Shown: one piece after another, positions 23,633 through 31,200 of the stretch
Numbering within the stretch: position 1 is the stretch's first letter
How the letters are laid out: each line of letters begins with the position of its first letter
DNA from: Gammaproteobacteria bacterium
GTDB taxonomy: Bacteria > Pseudomonadota > Gammaproteobacteria > Eutrophobiales > Eutrophobiaceae
NCBI GenBank assembly: GCA_028819495.1
Contig: JAPPLI010000084.1
Span: 49,272-82,829, forward strand
Reading direction: 5' to 3'
Length of the DNA: 33,558 nt
Made by a program: the position numbers and the translations under genes
The notes under the pieces: generated by a model
Database searches by the model: none
Told to the model about the DNA's origin: nothing
Seen by the model: only the letters and a program-made list of their open reading frames with translations

Positions 23633-24859
23633 ATGGCGAGATTCAGGTACAAAACAATATCGGCACAAGGCGGGGAGGTCGTACGAGGCGAAACGGACGC
23701 GCCGTCCCGGGCGCTGGCCGTCCGTCAACTGCGACGCGCCGGGCAGTTGCCGATCAGCGTGGCGGCGGCCGGCGCACGGCCCCGGTTTCGTCTGCGCGCC
23801 CTGAGGTCCCGGTACGCCGTGCGCAAGGTCACCCGCGGGGACGTGGTGGTGTTGACGCGGGGGCTGGCGTCCCTGCTGGCGGCCGGCCTGTCGCTGGAGC
23901 AGGCGCTGCGGGCGCTGGCCGGGTTTGACCTGGCGGCGCCGGCTAAGCGCCTGGTGCAGGACCTGACCGGGCAACTGCAAGGCGGCGTCAGCCTGTCCGC
24001 GGCCCTGGCGCAGCACCCGGCAACCTTTGACAGGCTGTACGTCAGCATGGTCCGGGCCGGTGAGGCCAGCGGCGCCCTGGACCAGGTCATCGCCCGCCTG
24101 GCAGACCACCTGGAACGCCTGGCCGCGTTGCGCGCCAGCCTGGTCAACGCCCTGATTTATCCCGGCATCCTGCTCGGGTTTTCCGTGGCGTCCGTTATGG
24201 CGCTGATGACCTTTGTCGTGCCGCAGTTTGTGCCCTTGTTCGAGAACGCCCACCAGGACCTGCCGTGGCTGACCCGTATGGTGTTCGCCGCCGCCGCGCT
24301 GTGTCAGGCGTACTGGTGGTGCCTGCCGCCCGGGTTGTTACTGTGCGTGTGGGGAATGCGCAAGTATCTCGCCGACCCGGCGCGCCGCCGCCGCTTTGAT
24401 GGGTGGTGCTTGCGCCTGCCCTGGCTGGGTACGCTGATCCGGCAGGCGGAGATTGCCCGTTGCGCGCATACCCTGGGCACGGCGCTCAGTCACGGGGTGC
24501 CGCTGCTGAGCGGCATCGCGCTGGTTCGGGAGACGACCGGCAATACGCGCATGGCCGAGGCCCTGGCGGCCGTGTCCGACAGCCTGGAACAGGGACAGTC
24601 CATGGCCGCGGCGTTGAAGACATCACGACTCTGGCCGGCGCCGGCCACGCAACTGGTCGAGATCGGTGAATCCAGCGGCCAGCTGGCGCCCATGCTGGCG
24701 CGGTTGGCAGAGGTCTGTGACCGGGAGGTGCAGGCCGGCATCAAACGGCTGCTCACGGTGCTGGAACCGTTGTTGATCCTGGGCCTGGGCGGCCTGGTTG
24801 CCGTGATTATCGCGTCCGTATTGCTGGCCGTCATGGGGATGAACGCGTTGGTGATATGA
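23633..24859 (+). CDS. gspF: Type II secretion inner-membrane protein GspF
   Basis: 408 residues from the ATG at 23633, the normal length. MARFRYKTISAQGGEVVRGE is the typical GspF start; the frame is open back to 23420, but the extra residues do not look like GspF. Two T2SF domains follow, each with the membrane-adjacent helix pattern (TRGLASLLAAGLSLEQAL; later CAHTLGTALSHGVPLLSGI), and three membrane segments (about 165-190, 215-235 and 375-400). It is the platform protein that GspE works on. The 184 bases between gspE and gspF include an AT-rich patch (gtcaaattttttttgc near 23525) that could hold a promoter. Sites matching GGCCNNNNNGGCC occur at 24055, 24559 and 24782. Confidence 0.92.
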   Translation: MARFRYKTISAQGGEVVRGETDAPSRALAVRQLRRAGQLPISVAAAGARPRFRLRALRSRYAVRKVTRGDVVVLTRGLASLLAAGLSLEQALRALAGFDLAAPAKRLVQDLTGQLQGGVSLSAALAQHPATFDRLYVSMVRAGEASGALDQVIARLADHLERLAALRASLVNALIYPGILLGFSVASVMALMTFVVPQFVPLFENAHQDLPWLTRMVFAAAALCQAYWWCLPPGLLLCVWGMRKYLADPARRRRFDGWCLRLPWLGTLIRQAEIARCAHTLGTALSHGVPLLSGIALVRETTGNTRMAEALAAVSDSLEQGQSMAAALKTSRLWPAPATQLVEIGESSGQLAPMLARLAEVCDREVQAGIKRLLTVLEPLLILGLGGLVAVIIASVLLAVMGMNALVI

Positions 24860-24938
24860 GGAACCTCGCCAGGGGTGGATATGACTCCGGCGGGATGAAT
24901 CAGGCATCTGAACGGATGAGAGCGCAACAAGGCATGGT

Positions 24939-25193
24939 TCAATAATGGTAGCGACACTGCACGATAATTATTGCTTCATCCGTCACTTTATAAACCAGAC
25001 GGTGCAAACGGTCGATGCGGCGGGACCAGTATCCGGACCAGTTATGCTTTAACGGTTCGGGATTCCCGAGTCCAGCGAATGGCTGTCGTCGGATGTCTTT
25101 GATCAGGGCATTGATACGTTTAAGCAATTTCTTATCAGTTGATTGCCAATAAAGATAATCCTCCCAAGCCTGTTCAGCCCAGGACAGGATCAT
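24939..25193 (-). CDS. yoeB: YoeB-type mRNA interferase toxin
   Basis: 84 residues, the standard YoeB length. The family pattern is complete: LSWAEQAWEDYLYWQ, KRINALIKDIRRQPFAGLGNPEPLKHNWSG in outline, WSRRIDRLHRLVYKV, and the catalytic C-terminus QCRYHY with the final His-Tyr. YoeB binds the ribosomal A site and cuts mRNA. The start overlaps the antitoxin stop by 4 bases (ATGA). All active-site residues recalled for the family (Glu, Arg, His) are present. Confidence 0.92.
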   Translation of the reverse strand: MILSWAEQAWEDYLYWQSTDKKLLKRINALIKDIRRQPFAGLGNPEPLKHNWSGYWSRRIDRLHRLVYKVTDEAIIIVQCRYHY

Positions 25194-25447
25194 TCTTCGA
25201 TCAGTTCATGCTGTACTGTTTTCCCAGCCTTTACCTCTGATATTGCTTCATTCAAACGCTTGGCATTTGCCGGGCTTGCCATCAGGTAGGCAGTTTCTTC
25301 ATAAGACTGAAAATCCTCCAGGCTCATGACCACGGCAGGCTTGCCTTTCTGCCGTGTTATCAATACAGGTATGTGGTCGTCATTGACTTTATCCAGGATG
25401 CCGGCTAAACGGTTCCGAAAAGTTGAATAACTCAGTGTTTCCATCAT
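25190..25447 (-). CDS. yefM: YefM/Phd-family antitoxin
   Basis: 85 residues from the ATG at 25447. N-terminal Phd/YefM DNA-binding fold: LSYSTFRNRLAGILDKVNDDHIPVLITRQKGK, then PAVVMSLEDFQSYEETAYLM; the acidic helical C-terminus (NAKRLNEAISEVKAGK) binds YoeB. GAGGTGAAG just upstream serves as ribosome binding site for this ATG or the adjacent one at 25444. The frame extends upstream to 25567 but that part overlaps the divergent antitoxin gene region and lacks family similarity. The pair is probably autoregulated from the 113-base gap before 25560. Confidence 0.9.
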   Translation of the reverse strand: MMETLSYSTFRNRLAGILDKVNDDHIPVLITRQKGKPAVVMSLEDFQSYEETAYLMASPANAKRLNEAISEVKAGKTVQHELIEE

Positions 25448-25559
25448 CTTCACCTCACTCATGGGGGGTCTTGTATCCTGATCACAGCGTGTAAAACACA
25501 ACCGGGGATACATGGATGGTAACACATTATCTTCGGCTGAACACTCGATAGATAGATGT

Positions 25560-25763
25560 GTGGGCATAACTTTGAAACAATTCTTTACCGAGGCGTCGGA
25601 AGAAAAACTGCAACGTTACGTCAAGCGACCCGTCACCCACGAAACAGACCCTCCCCGGATGGCTGGCTTCGGCGTGTTACCTGACCTGGCAAACGAAAAC
25701 CGCCGGGTGCTGGCCGCGATCGAAGAGGAATTTGAAACTCTCTCCTCCGAAGATGTTGCGTGA
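25560..25763 (+). CDS. Orphan VapB-like antitoxin
   Basis: About 67 residues from the GTG at 25560 (GITLKQFFTEASEEKLQRYVK). The sequence has PPRMAGFGVLPDLANENRRVLAAIEEEFE, which looks like the toxin-binding half of an antitoxin. Its stop overlaps, by 3 bases, a GTG that begins a PIN-domain frame, so it is read as the antitoxin of a VapBC-type pair. A longer start at 25512 runs into the yefM upstream region and is less likely. The toxin partner is truncated after about 14 PIN residues, leaving this antitoxin without its cognate toxin. Confidence 0.6.
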   Translation: MGITLKQFFTEASEEKLQRYVKRPVTHETDPPRMAGFGVLPDLANENRRVLAAIEEEFETLSSEDVA

Positions 25764-25852
25764 TTCTCGATACCAATGCCTTGTCCGCCTGGGCGGAAGG
25801 GTACGCAATCGACCCTTATAATCCGGCAGCCCCGTGCGTGCCGGGATCATAA
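25760..25852 (+). pseudogene. PIN-domain toxin, truncated after its first motif
   Basis: GTG start overlaps the antitoxin stop. The frame gives MILDTNALSAWAEG, the classic first motif of VapC PIN domains with its catalytic Asp, then about 16 residues with no PIN character, and stops at TAA 25850-25852. The other acidic residues of the active site are missing. The IS21-like end at 25882 lies 30 bases beyond, so the rest of the gene was probably removed by insertion and deletion. Confidence 0.7.
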
Positions 25853-25881
25853 CATGGACACTTTACAACCTTATTGTTGAT

Positions 25882-25940
25882 TGCGGATTCCGGTCGAACG
25901 TGAACACCTGTTCCAGTTCAACGTGAACACTGATTCCGAG
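25882..25940. mobile_element. Solo end of an IS21-like element
   Basis: Begins TGCGGATTCCGG, identical over 12 bases to both ends of the 93-bp element at 32181-32273. Two imperfect copies of a (T)CGAACGTGAACAC / TCAACGTGAACAC motif follow about 26 bases apart; multiple terminal repeats of this type are known at IS21-family ends. No istA or istB gene is present. It probably marks the scar of an IS that cut the PIN toxin gene. Confidence 0.55.
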
Positions 25941-25949
25941 TGAGCGCCA

Positions 25950-26060
25950 TTAATGTTGCCGATTGCGGCGTCCGGAGCGTCTGGCAATCCAGTTCAACAG
26001 CAGCATGCCGACGAACAACACGCCGGCAGCTAACAACAGGTCAAGATTCGTCATTTTCAT
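25950..26060 (-). CDS. Small single-span membrane protein, 36 residues
   Basis: Starts at the ATG 26060 (MKMTNLDLLLAAGVLFVGMLLLNW), a nearly pure membrane helix, followed by a basic tail IARRSGRRNRQH. The ATG is 2 bases after the stop of another small membrane-protein frame on the same strand, so they look like a two-gene unit. Unrecognised. Small membrane proteins with one helix and a basic tail occur among type I toxins and regulators of larger membrane proteins; nothing here decides between them. Confidence 0.4.
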   Translation of the reverse strand: MKMTNLDLLLAAGVLFVGMLLLNWIARRSGRRNRQH

Positions 26061-26061
26061 C

Positions 26062-26244
26062 CTACAGGTAACCGGGCAGCATCAGGGCAAGACCCGCTGT
26101 GACAAGGCAGGCGCCGGTCCACAGACTGCCCTCTTTCAGCGCCGCGCTGAGCAGCCCCGCCGTGGCCAGGATGATCCCAACCCGCCGACTGTCCTCGCGC
26201 ACACTGTCAACATTGACTATCAAGCAGTATAGCAAAGACAGCAC
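26062..26244 (-). CDS. Small hydrophobic protein, 60 residues
   Basis: Two hydrophobic stretches (RVGIILATAGLLSAALKEG and LWTGACLVTAGLALMLPGYL) with a short polar N-terminus (NVDSVREDSRRV). Not recognised. It precedes the 36-residue frame by 1 base, which supports both being real. No ribosome binding site stands out. It may be a chance frame in a GC-rich remnant region. Confidence 0.35.
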   Translation of the reverse strand: MLSLLYCLIVNVDSVREDSRRVGIILATAGLLSAALKEGSLWTGACLVTAGLALMLPGYL

Positions 26245-26280
26245 TGTCCCTATCGCTTTATGTCACTTTAATAACCTCTG

Positions 26281-26514
26281 GGATGAAACAGGCATCTCGG
26301 TGATGACGGGGTTGACGCCCTGTCCCAAGGTTTCCTTGGTGACCTGGCCGCGGGCGTTCCGGGAAGAAGGAAGACCAAGGCGCTGAAACTGCGCTGCATC
26401 ACCCGCCTGTTCGCCAAGGCAATGATCAACCGGAATTTCCCGGGCCTGCCCCGCGAACAACTGCTGGAACGTCTGATTGAGCTTTTGCTCTATACAGAGG
26501 AATATGTGCGTTGA
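26281..26514. pseudogene. Gene remnants, including a possible Rhs scrap
   Basis: On the minus strand 26281-26361 reads RNARGQVTKETLGQGV, a motif typical of Rhs/YD-repeat proteins, with no continuation. On the plus strand an open frame ends at TGA 26512-26514 with KLRCITRLFAKAMINRNF, LPREQLLERLIELLLYTEEY and so on, which looks like the C-terminal end of an unrecognised protein without a start. Both are fragments; only one of the overlapping readings in 26281-26361 can be genuine. Otherwise 26245-26611 holds no gene. Confidence 0.35.
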
Positions 26515-26579
26515 TGAATTCTTACGACTTCACTCTTTCAACTCCACCAGAATACGCAATACAAATCATGCTACTATGT

Positions 26580-26598
26580 GTTACACGTATAACGTATG
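26580..26598. promoter_or_regulatory. Possible operator of the mazEF pair
   Basis: GTTACACGTATAACGTATG lies 14-32 bases upstream of the antitoxin start and contains an imperfect inverted repeat (gttacacgtataac) and a repeated ACGTAT. Antitoxins of this class bind such palindromes to repress their own operon. Assigned by position only. Confidence 0.35.
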
Positions 26599-26611
26599 AA
26601 AGAGACGCGAA

Positions 26612-26842
26612 ATGCACAAAAGAATGACGATCACGCTCGATGAGGCGGTTTACGAAGGATTGTACCGGAGAGTTGGCAAGCGCCGGATAAGCAAGTTCAT
26701 TGAAGAACTGGTCAGGCCGCACGTGATGGATACATCTCTGGATGAGCATTACCAGGCTATGGCTGCCGACAAGGCGCGCGAAGCCGAAGCGTCAGCTTGG
26801 TGCAATGCACTTGCCAGGGACATGGCCAATGATACGCGGTGA
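26612..26842 (+). CDS. mazE: MazE-type ribbon-helix-helix antitoxin
   Basis: 76 residues. The N-terminal KRMTITLDEAVYEGLYRRVG, then KRRISKFIEELVRP, has the ribbon-helix-helix DNA-binding pattern seen in antitoxins paired with MazF/PemK. The acidic C-terminal region (DKAREAEASAWCNALARDM) would block the toxin. The toxin gene starts 14 bases before its stop, a standard overlap. Both genes look complete. The gene name is by family role; RHS-type and AbrB-type MazE are not homologous. Confidence 0.85.
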   Translation: MHKRMTITLDEAVYEGLYRRVGKRRISKFIEELVRPHVMDTSLDEHYQAMAADKAREAEASAWCNALARDMANDTR

Positions 26843-27155
26843 AGTATGGTGGGTCGAATTCGGTCCGACACTCGGCAGTGAAGTACGCAAAACGCGCCCC
26901 GCGGTAATCGTAAGCAACGACGCCGCTAACCGCCACTTGACCCGGGTGGTGGTAGTTCCGATGACCAGCAACACGGGGAGACAATATCCTGGTGAGGCCA
27001 TTGTTTCGGTTGGCGGGCAAAGCAGCAAAGCAATGGCAGACCAGATAATGGCCGCTGACAAATCACGGCTGAAAAACCGGCTTGATACACTCTCCAAGCC
27101 CGATATGCTGGCCGTTGAGGACGCAATCAAGGTCCACCTGGCGCTTACACTATAG
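26829..27155 (+). CDS. mazF: MazF/PemK-type endoribonuclease toxin
   Basis: 108 residues from the ATG at 26829. Full family pattern: MIRGEVWWVEFGPTLGSEVRKTRPAVIVS with the catalytic Arg, VVVVPMTSNTG with the conserved Thr/Ser, and MADQIMAADKSRL with the conserved Asp-Gln. MazF toxins cut RNA at short single-stranded sequences. It overlaps the antitoxin gene. It ends at 27155, immediately next to the Rhs core fragment on the other strand, so it sits at a junction of rearranged DNA. Confidence 0.92.
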   Translation: MIRGEVWWVEFGPTLGSEVRKTRPAVIVSNDAANRHLTRVVVVPMTSNTGRQYPGEAIVSVGGQSSKAMADQIMAADKSRLKNRLDTLSKPDMLAVEDAIKVHLALTL

Positions 27156-27156
27156 G

Positions 27157-27741
27157 TTGTGGCATTCAGTCCATGGGCTGCGAGGGTTGCAATCCTCTTG
27201 CCACCATCGTAGCTGTAGTGGAGGTTCCCGGCCGTGGTGCCGTAGGTGTAGTCCCCCACCCCGGTCTTGCTCGTGATATTGCCGCGGGCATCGTAGCTCA
27301 GGGTCTGCGGCCGCTCGTGCCCGGCGCCCCGCCCGGTGACGGACGTCACCCGCCCGGTCTTCGCATCATAGGCGCGGCCCACGCGCACCGCCCCGCCCCC
27401 CAGGGTCTCCCCCGTCGCGTTGCCGCGGGCGTCCCGGAAGGTCACGGTGCGGTAGGTCCGCCGCGGCGCGCCGTCCTCGTACACCGCATCCACCCACCGG
27501 TGCACATGGCCCCAGGCGTTGTACTGCACCTCCACGGCGTTGTCGCGCCAGTCCTCGCGGCGGCGGGCCGCATCGAAGAACTGGTGCGGGCGCCCGTAGG
27601 CATCCCAGGTCTGCCGGCTGTACCAGGTGGCCTCACTGCCGGCCGTGGCGCCGATGCGCACCGTGGTGTCGGTCAGGGCCGCCCGGCCCAGGGCGTCGTA
27701 GCGGTGCCTGCGGGCATAGCCGGTATGGGTGTCCGTGACCT
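27157..27741 (-). pseudogene. Displaced Rhs core fragment
   Basis: Reads as Rhs/YD-repeat sequence (VTDTHTGYARRHRYDALGRAA, WYSRQTWDAYGRPHQFFDA, VTFRDARGNATGETLGGGAVRVGR). It is nearly identical to part of the large Rhs gene, with main blocks at about 30250-30668 and 30029-30080. Relative to that gene it lacks about 50 codons, from KRSETSIGKALEE to KAQVSGRGARTVS. It has neither start nor C-terminal toxin and merges into unrelated sequence at both ends. It is a leftover of duplication or of recombination that exchanged Rhs tips. Confidence 0.8.
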
Positions 27742-27768
27742 GGCCCCTTCTCGGCCACTTGTCCCTCG

Positions 27769-28272
27769 TTAGTCCGAAGAAGAATACAAATACCAACCTT
27801 CCTTGTCTAAAGCCATATATTCACCGCTGGTGACAGAGCTTTTGATATTTGGCGTCTCCTCAAAAGCGAATTCTAGTCCTTTCGATCTTCCCGACACGGC
27901 TAAACCCACCGCCCAGATTGAGAAACCAACCGCAATCAAATCACGGCCTTCTGCTCTCCAATCCCGCAAGCACGCTATCGACCTGAGACCTAGTCTATCA
28001 ATAATGCCCCAGGCCTCGTTTCGAGTAGAGATGTCAGGATTTTCCGGTATAAGCGTTACAACATCAATCTGGCCCACTTCAGAACCCATCCATCTAACGT
28101 CGGGATTGTGCACACAAAACTCAACCAGCTTCTCCAACTCCGAAACATTGTCCTCAAAAAACGACACTATTTCCTCATTCGACGATTCCGGCGGGTCATT
28201 ACAGGCAGTCAAACTCAACAGGCCTAATAATACAACGATCAAGTATCTACCTCTGAGCCTACCTTGAATCAT
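27769..28272 (-). CDS. Lipoprotein, candidate immunity protein for the Rhs type-44-like toxin
   Basis: 167 residues. N-terminus MIQGRLRGRYLIVVLLGLLSLTACNDPP has a basic start, hydrophobic core and the lipobox LTAC, so it should be lipidated at the Cys near residue 24. The rest is acidic and unrecognised (SFFEDNVSELEKLVEF, TRNEAWGIIDRLGL, WYLYSSSD at the end). The ATG overlaps the end of the Rhs gene by 14 bases, the usual place for the cognate immunity gene. AT-richer than the Rhs core, as immunity genes often are. A lipid anchor suggests protection on the periplasmic side of a membrane. Function is inferred from position alone. Confidence 0.7.
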   Translation of the reverse strand: MIQGRLRGRYLIVVLLGLLSLTACNDPPESSNEEIVSFFEDNVSELEKLVEFCVHNPDVRWMGSEVGQIDVVTLIPENPDISTRNEAWGIIDRLGLRSIACLRDWRAEGRDLIAVGFSIWAVGLAVSGRSKGLEFAFEETPNIKSSVTSGEYMALDKEGWYLYSSSD

Positions 28273-31200
28273 AGTAATCCCAACCCTTCATAATATTAGT
28301 CGAATCGCCTGGATTATCCCCCCAGGTAAAGCCTCCCCGTGTTATTCGCCGGCTGATGAAGTCAGGCAACAGATAGCCACCAGCAGAATAAAACATCATT
28401 ACGCTAGCGCTGACAAAATGTCCTAAATGACCCCCGCCCTGCCTCATGGTTTGATAGTAGCCAGCGCCATACATGGCGGTTTCCAGATTAAAGCCACGGG
28501 CCGCCGCTACGACACCAAAATGAAAATTACCGAAGTTGTCCCGCAAACTTGAACTGTATCCCAACTTTCTGAGAACATATTTATAATCCCACTTGCCTTT
28601 AGGCTGAACCGCAAGCACAAAATCGTTGTTTGACATTCCTTCCGCTTCGGCGATATGCGCGCTCAAATCTATTTCAGCATCCTTCATTAACTCCCTAAAC
28701 TCTTTTGGAATTGCCTGGTCTCGCGCAGCCCTTGCCGACGTCTCCGCATTAAACAACTGCGCCATGGCCGAGGTCAAGGCCCCGTTGGCGAACTTCCCGC
28801 CCGTGATGCGGGAGATGGTGCCGCCCACTATTGCAGCAATGCTGGTGCGGCCGATGACCGCCGGGGCGCTGCCGTCCTCGTAACTGAAGCGCCCCATCAC
28901 CGCCTTGGACAGGCCCGCGGCCAGGAACCCGTGCCCGAACTGCCCGCCCTGCAACTCCGCCAGGATGCCCCCGGTAAGGCCGTGGGTCAGGATATGCCCA
29001 AGGCCGCCCTCGGGCAACCCCGTGAGTGCGGTGAAGTGCTCCCCTATCCCGTAGAACGCGGCCGCGCTGATGCCCCCGAACAGGGCGCCCCGGAGGGAGC
29101 CGCCGGCTATGCCCCCGGTGGCGAACCCGAAGGCAAAGGCGTTCAGCCAGGACTTCATCACCCAGCCGCGCACCCCCGGCAGCGCCAGCAGGGCAATGCC
29201 GAGGAAGGGTGAGAAGTCCCCGAGCACCTTGTTCAGGCCCTTGAACACCTTCTTGAACAGTTTCCCGATGAAGTACCCGGTCGGGTCGGTATAGGTTAAA
29301 GGATTGTTGAGCACGTAGCTGTAGCGGTTCTGTCCCTGGGAGTAGTGCGGGAACTGTATAATGGGGTCGGCCTGTAAGAACCTGCCGAGTTTGGGGTCAT
29401 AGATGCGCCCGTTCATGTGGATGATGCCTACCCCGTCGAGCATCTCGTGGCCGGTGAACCCGCGCGGGGTGATGCGGCCGTGGGCGGTGTCCATCCGTTG
29501 CAGCAGCGCCAGCACGGTCCAGTCGTCCGGGGCCCGGCGTTGGCCCCAGGCATCGAAGCTGAGGTCCTGCTCCACCCTGCCGGCGGCATTGGTGATGACG
29601 TCCACGCTGCCCAGGTGGTCACGGAGCAGGTAGCGGGTGGTCTCCCCGGTGCGCTGGCCCTGTTTATCGTGCGCCTGGGTGATGAGCACGCCGTTGGTGA
29701 GGTAACGTTTATACGTGAAGCTGCCGTCCGGCGCGATGACCTGCTCCACGTGGCCCAGGTACACCGTGGTGGTGGTACTGGTGGCGGTGCCGGTGCGCAC
29801 CGTGTCCGTGCGTTGGATGCGGGACCGGTCCGGCCCGTACACGAAGGCCGTGGCGGTCATGCCCTGGGTAATCGTCCTGACCTGGTTGGCGGCGCTCCAG
29901 GTGAAGCTGCGCGCCGGGTCGCGCTGCCCCGTGCGGGTCTCGGTGAGCATATTGCCGTTGGCATCGTAGGCGTAGTGAAGCTTCCCGGCCTGCACCACCG
30001 CGTGCGGGCCGGGGGTGTTGGCGGCCGTGGTGCCGTAGCGGTAGTCCCCCACCCCGGTCTTGCTCGTGATGTTGCCGTTCGCAGCGTAGCTCACCGTGCG
30101 GGCGCCCCGGCCGCTGACCTGCGCCTTGACCAGCCGGTTGAGGGTGTCATAGGTGAAGGTCTCCTCCAGCGCCTTGCCTATCGAGGTCTCGCTGCGTTTG
30201 CCCAGGTTGCCCAGCAGGTCCCACTCGTAGGTGAGCGTCTGCAGCCGCCCGTGCCCGGCGCCCCGCCCGGTGACCGACGTCACCCGCCCGGTCTTCGCAT
30301 CATGGGCGCGGCCCACGCGCACCGCCCCGCCCCCCAGGGTCTCCCCCGTCGCGTTGCCGCGGGCGTCCCGGAAGGTCACGGTGCGGTAGGTCCGCCGCGG
30401 CGCGCCGTCCTCGTACACCCCATCCACCCACCGGTGCGCATAGCCCCAGGCATTGTACTGCACCTCCACGGCGTTGCCGGTCCAGTCCTCGCGCTGCCGG
30501 GCCGCATCGAAGAACTGGTGCGGGCGCCCGTAGCCATCCCAGGTCTGCCGGCTGTACCAGGTGGCCTCAGTGCCGGGCGTGGCGCCGGTGCGCACCGTGG
30601 TGTCGGTCAGGGCGGCCCGGCCCAGGGTGTCGTAGCGGTGCCTGCGGGCATAGCCGGTATGGGTGTCCGTGACCTTCCCGAGTTGGCCCAGGCCGTTGTC
30701 GGGGTCGTAGGTCCAGGTCACGTCGGACTCCACGTCCGGTTGGGTATCGGCATCCGCCCCGTCCGGCGCCGTGTCCCGGCGGGTGATACGCCGGCCCAGG
30801 GTGTCGTAGGTCATTGCCTGTACGTTGCCCACCGCATCGGTCTGTCGGATGAGCTCGTCAAAGCCGTTGTACGCATAGCGGGTAACCCCCCGGTCCGGGT
30901 CGGTCTCCCTGATGCGCCGGCCGCGGGCGTCATAGGCCCGGGTGACCGACACGGCCTTGTTGCCGGTACCGGTGGTGGTCTTGACCACCTGGCCCCAGGC
31001 GTCATAGGTGTGGACCACCGGCGTGCCGGCCGCATCGGCGCTGCGGGTCACCTCCCCCAGGGCGTTGCGGGTCTCGGTGGCGGACTGCCCCTTGCCGTTG
31101 GTGGTCGTGGTCGTCAGGCCCGCATAGGCGGTGGTGATGACGCTGTTGACCGGGACGTCGGCGTCGGCGTCGTAGTCCGGCAGCGTGGTCCGCACCACCC

